DNA of 64,000 nucleotides, taken from contig CAVYYX010000006.1 of assembly GCA_963772825.1 (NCBI GenBank), forward strand, positions 186,001 through 250,000, written 5' to 3'. Positions 8,883 to 17,685 of the stretch are shown here, piece after piece; within the stretch, counting starts at the first letter, position 1; each line of letters starts with the position of its first letter. The notes under the pieces are model-generated. The model worked only from the letters and a program-made list of their open reading frames with translations. It had not been told where the DNA came from and searched no databases. This DNA comes from Desertimonas sp963772825. GTDB taxonomy: Bacteria > Actinomycetota > Acidimicrobiia > Acidimicrobiales > Ilumatobacteraceae. Position numbers and translations under genes: made by a program.

Positions 8883-10841
8883 ATGTGGCTCGAACAGATC
8901 CGCGAGCCAGGTGACCTCCGCGATCTGAGCCACGAAGAACTCGCCGCGCTGGCCGGCGAAATGCGCGACTTCATCGTCGGCGCCGTTGCCGAGAACGCTG
9001 GTCACCTCGGTTCCAACCTCGGTGTCGTCGAACTGACGCTGGCCCTCCACCGCGTGTTCGACTCGCCCCACGACGCCCTGCTGTGGGACACCGGGCACCA
9101 GGCGTACGTGCACAAGCTGGTCACCGGGCGACAGGCAGGATTCGCCACATTACGTCAGGCCGGCGGGCTGAGCGGCTATCCGTCACGAGCGGAGAGCGAT
9201 CACGACTTCGTCGAGAACTCCCACGCCTCGACGATCCTCAGCTACGCCTACGGCCTCGCCGTCGCTCGCGATTTCGGCGCTGCTGATCACCGTCACGTGG
9301 TGGCGATCATCGGCGACGGGTCGATGACCGGCGGGATGGCGTACGAGGCGCTCAACAACCTCGGCCACTCGGGCAAGCGCGTGATCATCGTGCTCAACGA
9401 CAACGGGCGCAGCTACGCCCCGACGATCTCCAACCTGACGGCCGACCGCAGCCCCCCGGCCGACGGCCCCGAGACCGCCCCGATCATCAGCCGAATCGGC
9501 GACGCCCTCTCGCAGTTCCTCACCGATATCCGCTTGAACCCGGTGTACGTGCGTCGCCAGCGCAAGCTCGAGGAGCTCGTCCGCGACGTTCCGCTCGTCG
9601 GCTACCCCGCCGAGCGAGCCGTCGAGGCGGTCAAGGCCGCGGCCCGCGAGCTGCTCCAACCGCCCTCGTTCTTCGAGGCGCTCGGGGTCCGGTACGTCGG
9701 CCCGATCGACGGCCACGACTTCGCCGCCCTCGAGCCGGCGCTACGCAACGCCGTGGAGCTCTCCGCCGAGGGACCGATCGTCGTCCACGTGGTGACCCAG
9801 AAGGGTCGCGGCTACCCCCCGGCGGAGGACGACGACGAAAAGCACCTCCACGACGCCCCGGTGTTCGACCCTGCCGTCGGGCCGCCCAAGGCCGTCCCGA
9901 CCGGCTACACACAGACGTTCGCCGAGACCGTCATCAAGCTCGCCGAGGCGGACGAGCGGATCGTGGCGATCACCGCGGCGATGCCCGGCCCGGTCGGGTT
10001 GATCCCGTTCGAGGAGCGCTTCCCTGACCGCTTCTTCGACGTCGGCATCGCCGAGCAGCACGCCGTGACGGCAGCGGCGGGGATGGCGATGGGCGGGATG
10101 CGACCGATCGTGGCGATCTACTCGACGTTCCTCAATCGGGCCTGGGACCAGATCGTGTACGACGTCGCGCTGCACCGGCTGCCCGTCGTGTTCTGCATCG
10201 ACCGCGCCGGGATCACCGGGCCGGACGGCCCCAGCCACCATGGCGTGTACGACCTCGCGATGCTCGCACGTGTCCCGGGAATGCGGGTCTTCGCACCGTC
10301 GAGCGCCCAGGAGTTGCAGGTGATGATGGCCGACGCCGCGCTGCTCGCCAGCGACGGTCCGGTCGCCATCCGCTATCCGCGCGGCCGGGCCCGCCAGGTG
10401 GCCGAGCACGAGGTCGGATCCGGTCTCGCCGGCCGACGGCTGCGCCGAGCCGGCGAGCCGGCGGAGACGGCGTGCGTGATCGCGATCGGCAAACTGGTCG
10501 CCGCCGCCGAGCGTGCCGCGATCGAGCTCGGCGAGGCGGGCATCGACGTCACCGTCTGGGACGCCCGGTGCTGTGCCCCGCTGGACCCGGAGATGCTCGC
10601 CGACGCCGCCCGGCACCGGGCCGTGATCACCGTCGAGGACGGTGTCGTCGTCGGCGGCATCGGTTCGACGATCGCGTCGCGGGTGGGCGAGCTGGCGCCG
10701 GCCACGGTGACTCGTGCGCTCGGCACGCCCGCCCAGTTCATCGCGCACGCCGGAAACCCCGACGAGATCCTCGCCACCCTCGGCCTCGACCACGCCGGCA
10801 TCGTCGCCGCCGTGCGCAGAACGCTTGCCATCGACTGTTAG
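8883..10841 (+). CDS. dxs: 1-deoxy-D-xylulose-5-phosphate synthase
   Basis: Dxs condenses pyruvate with glyceraldehyde-3-phosphate in a thiamine-diphosphate-dependent reaction, the entry to the MEP isoprenoid pathway. The protein is 652 residues, near the usual length. It contains AGHLGSNLGVVELTLALH with the cofactor-site His, WDTGHQAYVHKL, and the diphosphate-binding GDGSMTGGMAYEALNN...LNDNG. The pyrimidine domain has GIAEQHAVTAAAGMA and the C-terminal domain follows. The start is ATG 8883. The stop lies inside a 19-bp palindrome at 10836-10854. Its need for thiamine diphosphate connects it functionally to the thiamine operon at 14.3-18.3 kb. Confidence 0.97.
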   Translation: MWLEQIREPGDLRDLSHEELAALAGEMRDFIVGAVAENAGHLGSNLGVVELTLALHRVFDSPHDALLWDTGHQAYVHKLVTGRQAGFATLRQAGGLSGYPSRAESDHDFVENSHASTILSYAYGLAVARDFGAADHRHVVAIIGDGSMTGGMAYEALNNLGHSGKRVIIVLNDNGRSYAPTISNLTADRSPPADGPETAPIISRIGDALSQFLTDIRLNPVYVRRQRKLEELVRDVPLVGYPAERAVEAVKAAARELLQPPSFFEALGVRYVGPIDGHDFAALEPALRNAVELSAEGPIVVHVVTQKGRGYPPAEDDDEKHLHDAPVFDPAVGPPKAVPTGYTQTFAETVIKLAEADERIVAITAAMPGPVGLIPFEERFPDRFFDVGIAEQHAVTAAAGMAMGGMRPIVAIYSTFLNRAWDQIVYDVALHRLPVVFCIDRAGITGPDGPSHHGVYDLAMLARVPGMRVFAPSSAQELQVMMADAALLASDGPVAIRYPRGRARQVAEHEVGSGLAGRRLRRAGEPAETACVIAIGKLVAAAERAAIELGEAGIDVTVWDARCCAPLDPEMLADAARHRAVITVEDGVVVGGIGSTIASRVGELAPATVTRALGTPAQFIAHAGNPDEILATLGLDHAGIVAAVRRTLAIDC

Positions 10842-10854
10842 GATCGACCTAACA
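10836..10854. promoter_or_regulatory. Perfect 7-5-7 palindrome, possible operator
   Basis: TGTTAGGATCGACCTAACA is a perfect inverted repeat with 7-bp arms and a 5-bp centre. It covers the dxs stop codon and ends 6 bp before the ATG of the next gene. It could be an operator. It shares TTAGG/CCTAA half-sites with DtxR/IdeR boxes, but the spacing is shorter than in that consensus. There is no T-run, so a terminator is unlikely. Confidence 0.4.
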
Positions 10855-10860
10855 TCAACG

Positions 10861-11472
10861 ATGGCCGGTCTGGCGGGGTTGCTCGACGCACGGGACCTGA
10901 TCGCCTTGCGGCGGGCGGCGGCGATGGCCCACGCCGTCACTGGCCTCACCGTGACGTTGCGCTCCCACGGCGACCTCGTGGCGCGCATCGAACCGTGGGC
11001 CCAGCCAGACGCTCAGCGACCGGCGCCGGTCTTCGGCCCGTGCGGCTTCCGCAAGGCCGTCGCCGAGGCCTGGGATGACCATCGGGCGGGGCGCAAGGTG
11101 TGCCTCACCGGGCTCGGCAACCACGGACTCGACGTCGACTGGTCCGTGCGCCCACCGGGCGTGCTCGTCGGTTTCGGCGCCGTGCGCGTGCAGTGCGCAG
11201 GCACGTGGTTGTGGGCGCTGGCGTCGCTCCTCGATCCTGCTGAATTGTCGTGCGTGCTCGACGAAGCCGGCGAGGCGACGCGGATCGCTCCACCGGACAT
11301 CGATCTGCTCGACGCCAGAACGGTCTACGACGCTCGGCTGGACGTGTCCGTCGTGTGCGTCGAGGCCAGCCCCGGCGACGCCTGGAAGGTCGCCCTGCTC
11401 GACGAGGTGATGCGTCGCCTCGTGGCAGCGACGACGGCGGCCGAGCTGCTCGTCTCGCTGGCGCCTGCTTGA
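10861..11472 (+). CDS. Hypothetical protein, 203 residues
   Basis: I do not recognise a family. The protein begins MAGLAGLLDARDLIALRRAA, has no signal peptide or membrane helix, and looks like a soluble alpha/beta protein. Notable pieces are FGPCGFRKAVAEAWDDHRAG, CLTGLGNHGLDVDWSVRPPG and four further scattered cysteines. It lies 20 bp after dxs in the same direction and could be cotranscribed, but the palindrome between them may give separate control. The start ATG 10861 lacks a clear ribosome-binding site. Codon use matches the neighbours, so it is probably a real gene. Confidence 0.6.
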   Translation: MAGLAGLLDARDLIALRRAAAMAHAVTGLTVTLRSHGDLVARIEPWAQPDAQRPAPVFGPCGFRKAVAEAWDDHRAGRKVCLTGLGNHGLDVDWSVRPPGVLVGFGAVRVQCAGTWLWALASLLDPAELSCVLDEAGEATRIAPPDIDLLDARTVYDARLDVSVVCVEASPGDAWKVALLDEVMRRLVAATTAAELLVSLAPA

Positions 11473-11479
11473 CCCGGAG

Positions 11480-12151
11480 TCAGCTGTAGTAGGGGTTCTC
11501 GCCGGTGGCGTGGTCGGTGAGGTCCTTGACGGCGGTGATCTGGGGCACCGACTCCGCAAGCATCGTCTGCACGCCGTCGAGCATCGTCATCCGGCTCATC
11601 GAGCAGCCGTGACAGCCGCCACCCATCGTCATGTAGGCCGTGCCCTCGCCGTCGTGGCCGACGTAGGTGACGAACCCGCCGTGCGCGGCGAGCGCCGGGT
11701 TGACCTCGTTGGCCACGAGCTCACGCACCTCGGCGGACAGCTCGTCGTCACCGATCAGGCCCTCGATGTTGGGGGCGGCCGGGCGGTTCGGGTTGCGGAT
11801 CACGAGGCCCTGGGAGTCGGTGTAATCGAGCGTCGCGCCGGTGAGCGCGTCGACGTCCTTGCCCGGGATCATCACCTTGATCGTGTCTCCTGGGCACTGC
11901 CCAGACCCGGCGTGCGAGCGGACCTCATCGGTGAACGCCGCCGTGAGATACTCCTCGAAGCCGAGCTCGTAGCGGAAGTCCTCGCCGGGCGGCGAGACGA
12001 CCTCGAGCCGCAGGCCGAGCTGGTCGGCGTCGGGTTCGGTGGCGCGCAGCTCGACGAGCTTGGCGAGGGCCGCCTCGGTGATCTCGATGATCGGTTCGCT
12101 GGCGGCGGGCTCGTCAGTGGCGAGGCCGGCGAGCGGGCTTCGCTGCGTCAT
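11480..12151 (-). CDS. nfuA: NfuA-type Fe-S cluster carrier
   Basis: This 223-residue protein has two domains. The N-terminal half resembles the A-type carrier fold (EAALAKLVELR... GLRLEVVSPPGEDFRYELGF) without its full cysteine set. The C-terminal NifU domain has EVNPALAAHGGFVTYVGHD and GGGCHGCSMSRMT, whose CxxC binds a [4Fe-4S] cluster for delivery to target proteins. This is the layout of NfuA. The start is ATG 12151 and the gene converges on the hypothetical gene at 10861 with 7 bp between them. IspG and IspH of the isoprenoid pathway begun by dxs are typical Fe-S clients, but they are not in this window. Confidence 0.92.
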   Translation of the reverse strand: MTQRSPLAGLATDEPAASEPIIEITEAALAKLVELRATEPDADQLGLRLEVVSPPGEDFRYELGFEEYLTAAFTDEVRSHAGSGQCPGDTIKVMIPGKDVDALTGATLDYTDSQGLVIRNPNRPAAPNIEGLIGDDELSAEVRELVANEVNPALAAHGGFVTYVGHDGEGTAYMTMGGGCHGCSMSRMTMLDGVQTMLAESVPQITAVKDLTDHATGENPYYS

Positions 12152-12201
12152 GCAATCACGCTATCGAGGCGGGCGGCCCACGATGCTGGCATCCTGAAGC
12201 G

Positions 12202-13119
12202 GTGACCCCTGACACCTCCGATCGGCAGTGGCCGGACCTCACGCTGGACGACTGGGCCGACACGCGTGAGACCTTCCACCGGTGGACGCAGGTCGTCGGC
12301 AAGGTGCGCCTGGCACTCGAGCCGCCCGTGAACCACTGGTGGCAGATCGCCCTCTACGTGTCCGCCCGTGGCCTGACGACGTCGCTGATGCACGCTGCGG
12401 AACGCGGCCTGGAGATCGAGTTCGACGTCCTCGACCACCAACTCGTCGTTCGCACGACCGATGGCGAACGTCGCACGGTCGCCCTCCAGCCGCGTTCGGT
12501 CGCCAGCTTCTACGACGAGACGATGGGCGTGCTCGCCGACCTGGCCATCGACGTCGACCTGCTCGGGCGGCCGGTGGAGATCCCCGATGCCACGCCATTC
12601 GCCGAGGACACGGCTCATGCGGCCTACGACGGCGAGGCCATCGGACGGTTCTGGCGAGCGCTCGTCGAGGCCGACCGCCTGTTCGACGTCTTTCGTGGCC
12701 GGTTCGTCGGCAAGGCCAGTCCGGTGCACTTCTTCTGGGGCGCCTTCGACCTGGCGACCACGAGATTCTCGGGACGGACCGCGCCGCTTCACCCCGGCGG
12801 CGCGCCGAACTGCGCCGACTGGGTGATGCACGAGGCCTACAGCCACGAGGTAAGCAGTTGCGGGTTCTGGCCCGGCGGCAGCGAGGAGGGCTCGTTCTAC
12901 TGCTACGCCTACCCGGAGCCCGCCGGTTTCGCCGAGCGCCCGGCCGGACCGGCGGCGGCCTACTACGACGCCGCGCTCGGCGAGTTCATCCTGCCGTACC
13001 GGGCGGTGCGCACAGCGGCCGACCCCGATGCGACCGTGCTCGAGTTCCTGCAGGCGACGTACGAGGCGGCAGCGGTCACCGGAGCCTGGGACCGCACGGC
13101 ACTCGAAGCCAGTCGGTAA
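12202..13119 (+). CDS. DUF5996 family protein
   Basis: This 305-residue soluble protein matches the DUF5996 family. It starts WPDLTLDDWADTRETFHRWT, then KVRLALEPPVNHWWQIALYV and ARGLTTS. In the middle are SPVHFFWGAFDLATTRFSGR, PLHPGG and EAYSHEVSSCGFWPGG, then FYCYAYPEPAGF and LEFLQATYEAAA at the end. The many conserved His, Trp and Glu residues suggest an enzyme, but no activity is known. The start is GTG 12202, divergent from nfuA with 50 bp between. Confidence 0.85.
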   Translation: MTPDTSDRQWPDLTLDDWADTRETFHRWTQVVGKVRLALEPPVNHWWQIALYVSARGLTTSLMHAAERGLEIEFDVLDHQLVVRTTDGERRTVALQPRSVASFYDETMGVLADLAIDVDLLGRPVEIPDATPFAEDTAHAAYDGEAIGRFWRALVEADRLFDVFRGRFVGKASPVHFFWGAFDLATTRFSGRTAPLHPGGAPNCADWVMHEAYSHEVSSCGFWPGGSEEGSFYCYAYPEPAGFAERPAGPAAAYYDAALGEFILPYRAVRTAADPDATVLEFLQATYEAAAVTGAWDRTALEASR

Positions 13120-13158
13120 GCAAAGCCGAGCGGGTGGCGGCCTTCGGTCCATTCCTCG

Positions 13159-13233
13159 ATCTGGGCGGCCAAATGGCCGGAATCCGGACCGCAGGCCGCC
13201 CAGATCACGATTTGGACCGCAGGCCGCCCAGTT
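13159..13233. repeat. Inverted intergenic repeat array (CTGGGCGGCC family), three units
   Basis: One plus-strand half unit (ATCTGGGCGGCC, 13159-13170) is followed by two minus-strand units (13186-13205 and 13214-13233, each containing GGACCGCAGGCCGCCCAG). The inverted layout could fold into a stem-loop. It lies in the 231-bp gap between the DUF5996 gene and the CDF transporter, where I see no other gene. Confidence 0.75.
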
Positions 13234-13350
13234 CGGCACGAAGTCCCGACACTTCGCGCTCCGTCGGCGTCGGGAGCAAGCGACCATGACGACGCCGCGG
13301 AGGCAGGGCCCGTCGCAGGCGTCTCCGCAGCGAGTCTCTAAGGTTGCCTG

Positions 13351-14286
13351 GTGACAGAAGGCAGCAAGAAGGCGATTTTCGCCGCGTTCTTCGCCAACTT
13401 GGGGATCGCCATCGCCAAGTTCGTCGGTTTCTTGATCACCAGCTCGGCGGGCCTCCTCGCCGAGTCGATCCACTCCCTCGCCGACACCGGCAACCAGGGT
13501 CTGCTGATGCTCGGCGGCAAGCGGGCGGCGCGCCAGCCGGATGCCGAGCACTCCTTCGGCTACGGGCGGGAGCGCTACTTCTGGGCCTTCGTCGTCGCCG
13601 TCGTGCTGTTCTCGGTCGGCGGCATGTTCGCCCTCTACGAGGGCATCTCCAAGCTGCGTCATCCGCACGAGGTCGAGAACCTCGGCGTGGCGATCGCCAT
13701 CCTCGTCTTCGCCATCTGCTTGGAGTCCTATTCGTTGCGCACCGCCTACCGCGAAGCGAAAGCCCACAAGGACCCGGACGACTCGTGGTGGCAGTTCATC
13801 CGCCACGAGAAGGCCCCCGAGCTACCGGTCGTGCTGCTCGAGGACATCGGCGCCGAGATCGGTCTGTTCATGGCGCTCACCGGCGTGTTGCTCGCCCACT
13901 TCACCGAGGAACCCCGCTGGGATGCCCTCGGCTCGATCGGCATCGGCGTGCTCCTCGTCGTCATCGCCATCACGCTCGCCATCGAGATGAAGGGCCTGCT
14001 GATCGGTGAGTCGGCGTCGCCAGACAACGTCGACCAGATCAGCGCCGCGCTCACCGCAACTCCAAACGTGCGCGGCGTGATCCACATGAAGACGCAGCAC
14101 ATCGGTCCCGACGAGCTGATCGTCGCCGCCAAGTTGGAGTTCGACCCGGCGATCTCGATCCCCGAACTGGCCGCCTCCATCGACGCCGCCGAGCGAGCCA
14201 TCCGCGCCGCCGTGCCGATCGCCAAGCTCATCTACCTCGAGCCCGACCTCCGACGGGCCGCCGACGACACCACCGCGGTAACGTAG
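13351..14286 (+). CDS. Cation diffusion facilitator family metal transporter
   Basis: This 311-residue inner-membrane protein exports divalent metal by proton antiport. It shows the CDF order: helix 1-2 with SSAGLLAESIHSLADTGNQ, whose His and Asp form half of the metal site, then HSFGYGRERYFWAFVVAVVLF. A longer loop, RTAYREAKAHKDPDDSWWQF, precedes VVLLEDIGAEIGLFMALTG, which contains the second Asp pair (ED..A). A C-terminal ferredoxin-like domain (NVRGVIHMKTQHIGPDEL...) follows. The HSLADTxNQ variant and long loop recall the SLC30A9-like branch. The metal, Zn, Fe or Mn, is not certain. The start is GTG 13351. Confidence 0.9.
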   Translation: MTEGSKKAIFAAFFANLGIAIAKFVGFLITSSAGLLAESIHSLADTGNQGLLMLGGKRAARQPDAEHSFGYGRERYFWAFVVAVVLFSVGGMFALYEGISKLRHPHEVENLGVAIAILVFAICLESYSLRTAYREAKAHKDPDDSWWQFIRHEKAPELPVVLLEDIGAEIGLFMALTGVLLAHFTEEPRWDALGSIGIGVLLVVIAITLAIEMKGLLIGESASPDNVDQISAALTATPNVRGVIHMKTQHIGPDELIVAAKLEFDPAISIPELAASIDAAERAIRAAVPIAKLIYLEPDLRRAADDTTAVT

Positions 14287-14294
14287 GCACCGAA

Positions 14295-14384
14295 CCAGCG
14301 GGGAGCTCACGGGATCGGTGGGCTGAGAGGGTGGCTGCCGCCGCCGACCCGGGAACCTGATCCGGGTAATGCCGGCGGAGGAAG
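14295..14384 (+). promoter_or_regulatory. TPP riboswitch (THI box)
   Basis: The leader contains the conserved blocks of a thiamine-diphosphate riboswitch in order: GGGGAGCTCACGG, GGGCTGAGAGGGTGGC, GAACCTGATCCGGGTAATG and CCGGCGGAGGAAG. The last block runs directly into the ATG of thiN at 14385, so the 3' arm also supplies the ribosome-binding GGAGG. Ligand binding should therefore hide the translation start. It controls a thiamine synthesis and uptake operon, as expected. Confidence 0.95.
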
Positions 14385-15041
14385 ATGGAAACCGTTAACA
14401 CCGTTGCGGTCTTGACCGGGAGTGAGCCGCTCGATCCGGTCGCCGTCGCAGCCGCAGATGGTGCCGACCGCATCGTCGCCGCCGACGGCGGGCTCGACCA
14501 CGCTCGTGCCGCCGGGCTCGTCCCGGACGTGCTCGTCGGCGACCTCGACTCGGTGTCGGCGGACGGCCTCGGGTGGGCCACGGCCAACATCACGATCGAG
14601 CGCCACCCCGCCGACAAGGCGGCGACCGACACCGAGCTCGCCCTGGTCTGCGCCGCGGCGATGCACCCGCAGCGCCTCGTGCTCGTTGCCGGGCGCGGCG
14701 ACCGCCTCGACCACACCATCGCGGCGCTCGGAGCGCTCGGTGCCGAGTCGCTTGCCGGCATCCCTGCCATCGAAGGCTGGTGGGGCTCGGACCATGTACT
14801 CGTCGGCCGACCGACGCGACCCGTCCACGTCGCCCGGCCGGCAGGGACGACCTTCTCGCTGCTCGCCCTCCACGGACCGTGCCGCGGCGTGACGATCACC
14901 GGCTCACGCTGGCCGCTCGTCGACGCCGACCTCGGCTCAGTGGTCGGGCTCGGCGTCTCCAACGAAGTACTCGAACCCCCGTGTCGCATCGAGCTCACTG
15001 CCGGTGTCGTCACCGTGATCATCCCGGGAGCCCAACCATGA
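14385..15041 (+). CDS. thiN: Thiamine diphosphokinase
   Basis: This enzyme transfers diphosphate from ATP to thiamine, giving the active cofactor. The 218-residue protein has the family's N-terminal DRIVAADGGLDHARAAG and VPDVLVGDLDSVS, followed by ADKAATDTELALVCAA, where DKxxTD is the catalytic signature. LVLVAGRGDRLDHTIA comes next, and a small beta domain ends the protein. The start codon abuts the TPP riboswitch. Its stop overlaps the next start by 4 bp (ATGA), so imported thiamine is captured by diphosphorylation in one operon. Confidence 0.94.
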   Translation: METVNTVAVLTGSEPLDPVAVAAADGADRIVAADGGLDHARAAGLVPDVLVGDLDSVSADGLGWATANITIERHPADKAATDTELALVCAAAMHPQRLVLVAGRGDRLDHTIAALGALGAESLAGIPAIEGWWGSDHVLVGRPTRPVHVARPAGTTFSLLALHGPCRGVTITGSRWPLVDADLGSVVGLGVSNEVLEPPCRIELTAGVVTVIIPGAQP

Positions 15042-16081
15042 AGCCACTCTTGCTCGCCGTCTCCGTCGCCCCGCTCGCCGTCGCCCAGCAGCCGACCGAG
15101 ATCGCACCTCGCGACGTGACTCTCGTCGTCTACGACTCGTTTCCATCGGAAGGCACCCACGTCGACGCCCTCGAGCGGTTCAGCGAGGAGACGGGAATCG
15201 ATGTCGAGCTGCTCGTCGCCGGCGACACCGGCACGATGGTCGCCAAGGCCGTGCTCACGGCCGGCAACCCGGAGGGCGACGTGATGTGGGGCGTCGACAA
15301 CACCTACCTCTCGCGAGTCGTCGATGAGGGCGTGTTCGACCCCTACGAGGCCGACGGCCTCGGCAACATCGGCGCCGAGTTGCAAGCGCTCGTGCCAAGG
15401 AACGAGGCAACACCGGTCGACTTCGGCGACGTGTGCGTCAACTACGACATCGCCTGGTTCGAGGAGAACGGCATCGAACCACCTGCCGACCTCGAGTCGC
15501 TGGCCGCACCGGAGTACGCCGACCTGCTCGTGGTCCAGAACCCGGCATCCTCCTCGCCTGGTTTGGCGTTCTTGATGGCGACGGTCGCCGAGTTCGGCGA
15601 CGACGGTTGGATCGAGTACTGGGAGCGCCTCGTCGACAACGGCGTGGAGGTTGTCGACGGCTGGACGGAGGCGTACTACGAGCGCTTCAGCGGCACGGGT
15701 GATGGACCGCGGCCGCTCGTCATCAGCTACGGGACGAGCCCTCCGGTCGAGGTGATCTACGCCGATCCACCGGTCGACGAGGCCTCGACGGCGGTCGTCG
15801 TCGAGACGTGCTTCCGGCAGGTCGAGTTCACCGGCGTGCTCAACGGCACCGACGCCCCCGACGAGGCCCGCCGCCTTGTCGACTTCCTGATCAGCGAGGA
15901 GTTCCAGGCAGAGATTGCCCTCAACCTGTTCGTCTATCCGGCGCACGGCGGGATCGAGCTGCCGACGGAGTTCACCGACTTCTCGGTCGTCGCCGAGGAT
16001 CCCTACTCGCTCGAACCGGGGGCGATCGACGAGCACCGCGAGGACTGGATCGACACGTGGACGGACACCGTCCTGCGGTGA
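15038..16081 (+). CDS. thiB: Thiamine ABC transporter substrate-binding protein
   Basis: This is the periplasm-like or cell-surface binding protein for thiamine. The N-terminus MKPLLLAVSVAPLAVAQQ is a short signal peptide without a clear lipobox cysteine. The mature part starts VTLVVYDSFPSEGTHVDALE, typical of TbpA/ThiB, and continues with GDVMWGVDNTYLSR, DFGDVCVNYDIAWF and PLVISYGTSPPVEVIY. The C-terminal VEFTGVLNGTDAPDEARRL is also diagnostic. The 347 residues match the family. It overlaps thiN by 4 bp and thiP by 4 bp. Without a lipobox, how it stays at the membrane of this Gram-positive-type cell is unclear. Confidence 0.92.
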   Translation: MKPLLLAVSVAPLAVAQQPTEIAPRDVTLVVYDSFPSEGTHVDALERFSEETGIDVELLVAGDTGTMVAKAVLTAGNPEGDVMWGVDNTYLSRVVDEGVFDPYEADGLGNIGAELQALVPRNEATPVDFGDVCVNYDIAWFEENGIEPPADLESLAAPEYADLLVVQNPASSSPGLAFLMATVAEFGDDGWIEYWERLVDNGVEVVDGWTEAYYERFSGTGDGPRPLVISYGTSPPVEVIYADPPVDEASTAVVVETCFRQVEFTGVLNGTDAPDEARRLVDFLISEEFQAEIALNLFVYPAHGGIELPTEFTDFSVVAEDPYSLEPGAIDEHREDWIDTWTDTVLR

Positions 16082-17685
16082 ACCGGCTGCCGCGGTGGTT
16101 CGTGCCGGCGCTGGCCGCCGTCCCGGCGCTCGTCCTCGTCGTGTTCTACGCGTGGCCGTTGGCGACGGTGCTCGCCCGCGGCCTGAGCCGAGCCGCCCTC
16201 ACCGACACGCTCGGCGATGACGTCACGTGGGACGTGGTGTGGTTCACGCTGTGGCAGGCCGTTGTGTCGACGGTGCTGACGATCATCGTCGGCCTCGCCC
16301 CTGCCTACGTCATCGCCCGCTTCGAGTTCCCGGGCCGGCGGGTCCTCGACAGCGCCCTCGTCGCCGTGTTCGTGCTGCCCACCGTGGTCATCGGCGCCGC
16401 CGTGCTCGCGCTGTTGCCGTCGTCGATCGAGCGGGGGGTGATCGCCATCGTCGTCGCCCACGTCTTGTTCAATCTGGCAGTAGTCGTCCGTACCGTCGGG
16501 ACCGTCCTGACAACGCTGCCCCGTGACCAGGAGGCCGCCGCCGCGACGCTCGGCGCATCGCCGCAGCGCGTGTTCCGCGAGATCGTCGTACCGGCGATCC
16601 TCCCGGCGATCGGCGCGGCGGCAGGAATCGTCTTCGTGTTCACGTTCACCTCGTTCGGCGTCGTCCGCATCCTCGGCGATGCACGCAACACGACGATCGA
16701 GGTGGAGATCTGGCGCCAGGCCACGCGCCTCGGGGACCTCGGCACGGCGGCCACCCTCACGGTCGTGCAGCTCGTCGCCGTCGCCGCCCTGGTCGCGGTG
16801 TCGGCGTGGTTGCAACGCCGACGCAGCCGCCCGCTCGGCCTCACCGTCGACGAGCAACGCCGGCGATCCCAGCGCGGCCGCCAACGCCGGCTCGTCGGCG
16901 TCACCGCCGTGCTCACCGGGGTCGTCGTTGCCTTGCCGATGATCGCGCTCGTCGAGCGATCGCTGCGCACACCCGACGGCTACTCGTTGGGCGCCTGGCG
17001 CAACCTTGGTTCGGTCGAGCTACGACCCGGAATCGGGCTCGGTGTCGACCCCCTCGAAGCGCTGCTGACGTCGTTGCGCTACCTCGTGGTCGCCGTCGTC
17101 ATCGCCCTGGTCGTCGGCTCGCTGGCCGCCCTGGCGATCGCCGCAGCGACGTCGGGTGGCAGGGCACTCGACACGGCGCTGATGCTGCCGATCGCCACTT
17201 CGGCGGTGACCATCGGCTTCGGGATGCTGATCACGTTCGACACCGACCCCGTCGATTGGCGCGGCTCGTGGTGGCTCGTTCCGGTCGGGCAGGCCCTCGT
17301 CGCCATCCCCTTCGTCGTGCGCACGATGCTGCCGGTGCTGCGGGGCGTCGAGCCACACCGCCTCGAAGCGGCCGCCACGCTCGGTGCCTCGCCGCTGCGG
17401 GCGTGGGCGACGGTGGTGCTCCCCCATCTCCGCCGACCACTTGTCGTCGCTGCCGGTTTGGCGGCGGCGATCTCGCTCGGCGAGTTCGGGGCGACGAGCT
17501 TCCTGTCGCGCAGCGGGCAGGAGACGATGCCGATCGCCATCGAGCGGATGCTCGGGCGCACCGGAACGCTGCTCCAAGGGCAGGGCTACGCGCTTGCCGT
17601 GATCCTCGCTGTGGCGACCATCGGTGTGGTGCTCGTCCTCGACCTCGGGCGCGATCTGGGACCGGCGGGTCGCGTCGGTGAGTGA
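16078..17685 (+). CDS. thiP: Thiamine ABC transporter permease (fused two-domain)
   Basis: The 535-residue membrane protein carries two copies of the binding-protein-dependent permease domain, as in ThiP. Each half ends in an EAA loop that docks the ATPase: QEAAAATLGASPQRVFREIV in the first half and EAAATLGASPLRAWATVVLP in the second. About twelve hydrophobic helices can be seen, including one at the N-terminus. The start GTG 16078 overlaps the thiB stop. The gene is followed by thiQ with an 8-bp overlap. Confidence 0.93.
   Translation: MNRLPRWFVPALAAVPALVLVVFYAWPLATVLARGLSRAALTDTLGDDVTWDVVWFTLWQAVVSTVLTIIVGLAPAYVIARFEFPGRRVLDSALVAVFVLPTVVIGAAVLALLPSSIERGVIAIVVAHVLFNLAVVVRTVGTVLTTLPRDQEAAAATLGASPQRVFREIVVPAILPAIGAAAGIVFVFTFTSFGVVRILGDARNTTIEVEIWRQATRLGDLGTAATLTVVQLVAVAALVAVSAWLQRRRSRPLGLTVDEQRRRSQRGRQRRLVGVTAVLTGVVVALPMIALVERSLRTPDGYSLGAWRNLGSVELRPGIGLGVDPLEALLTSLRYLVVAVVIALVVGSLAALAIAAATSGGRALDTALMLPIATSAVTIGFGMLITFDTDPVDWRGSWWLVPVGQALVAIPFVVRTMLPVLRGVEPHRLEAAATLGASPLRAWATVVLPHLRRPLVVAAGLAAAISLGEFGATSFLSRSGQETMPIAIERMLGRTGTLLQGQGYALAVILAVATIGVVLVLDLGRDLGPAGRVGE

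Noticed and set aside
10836..10854. Palindrome as a dxs terminator
   Set aside because: Stem is only 7 bp and no T-run follows on either strand, so an operator is more likely.
9741..10988. 415-codon minus-strand frame inside dxs
   Set aside because: Antisense of dxs; composition typical of a GC-rich shadow frame.
14228..16036. Long minus-strand frame across the thiamine genes
   Set aside because: Antisense of thiN and thiB, both certain; no domain in the translation.
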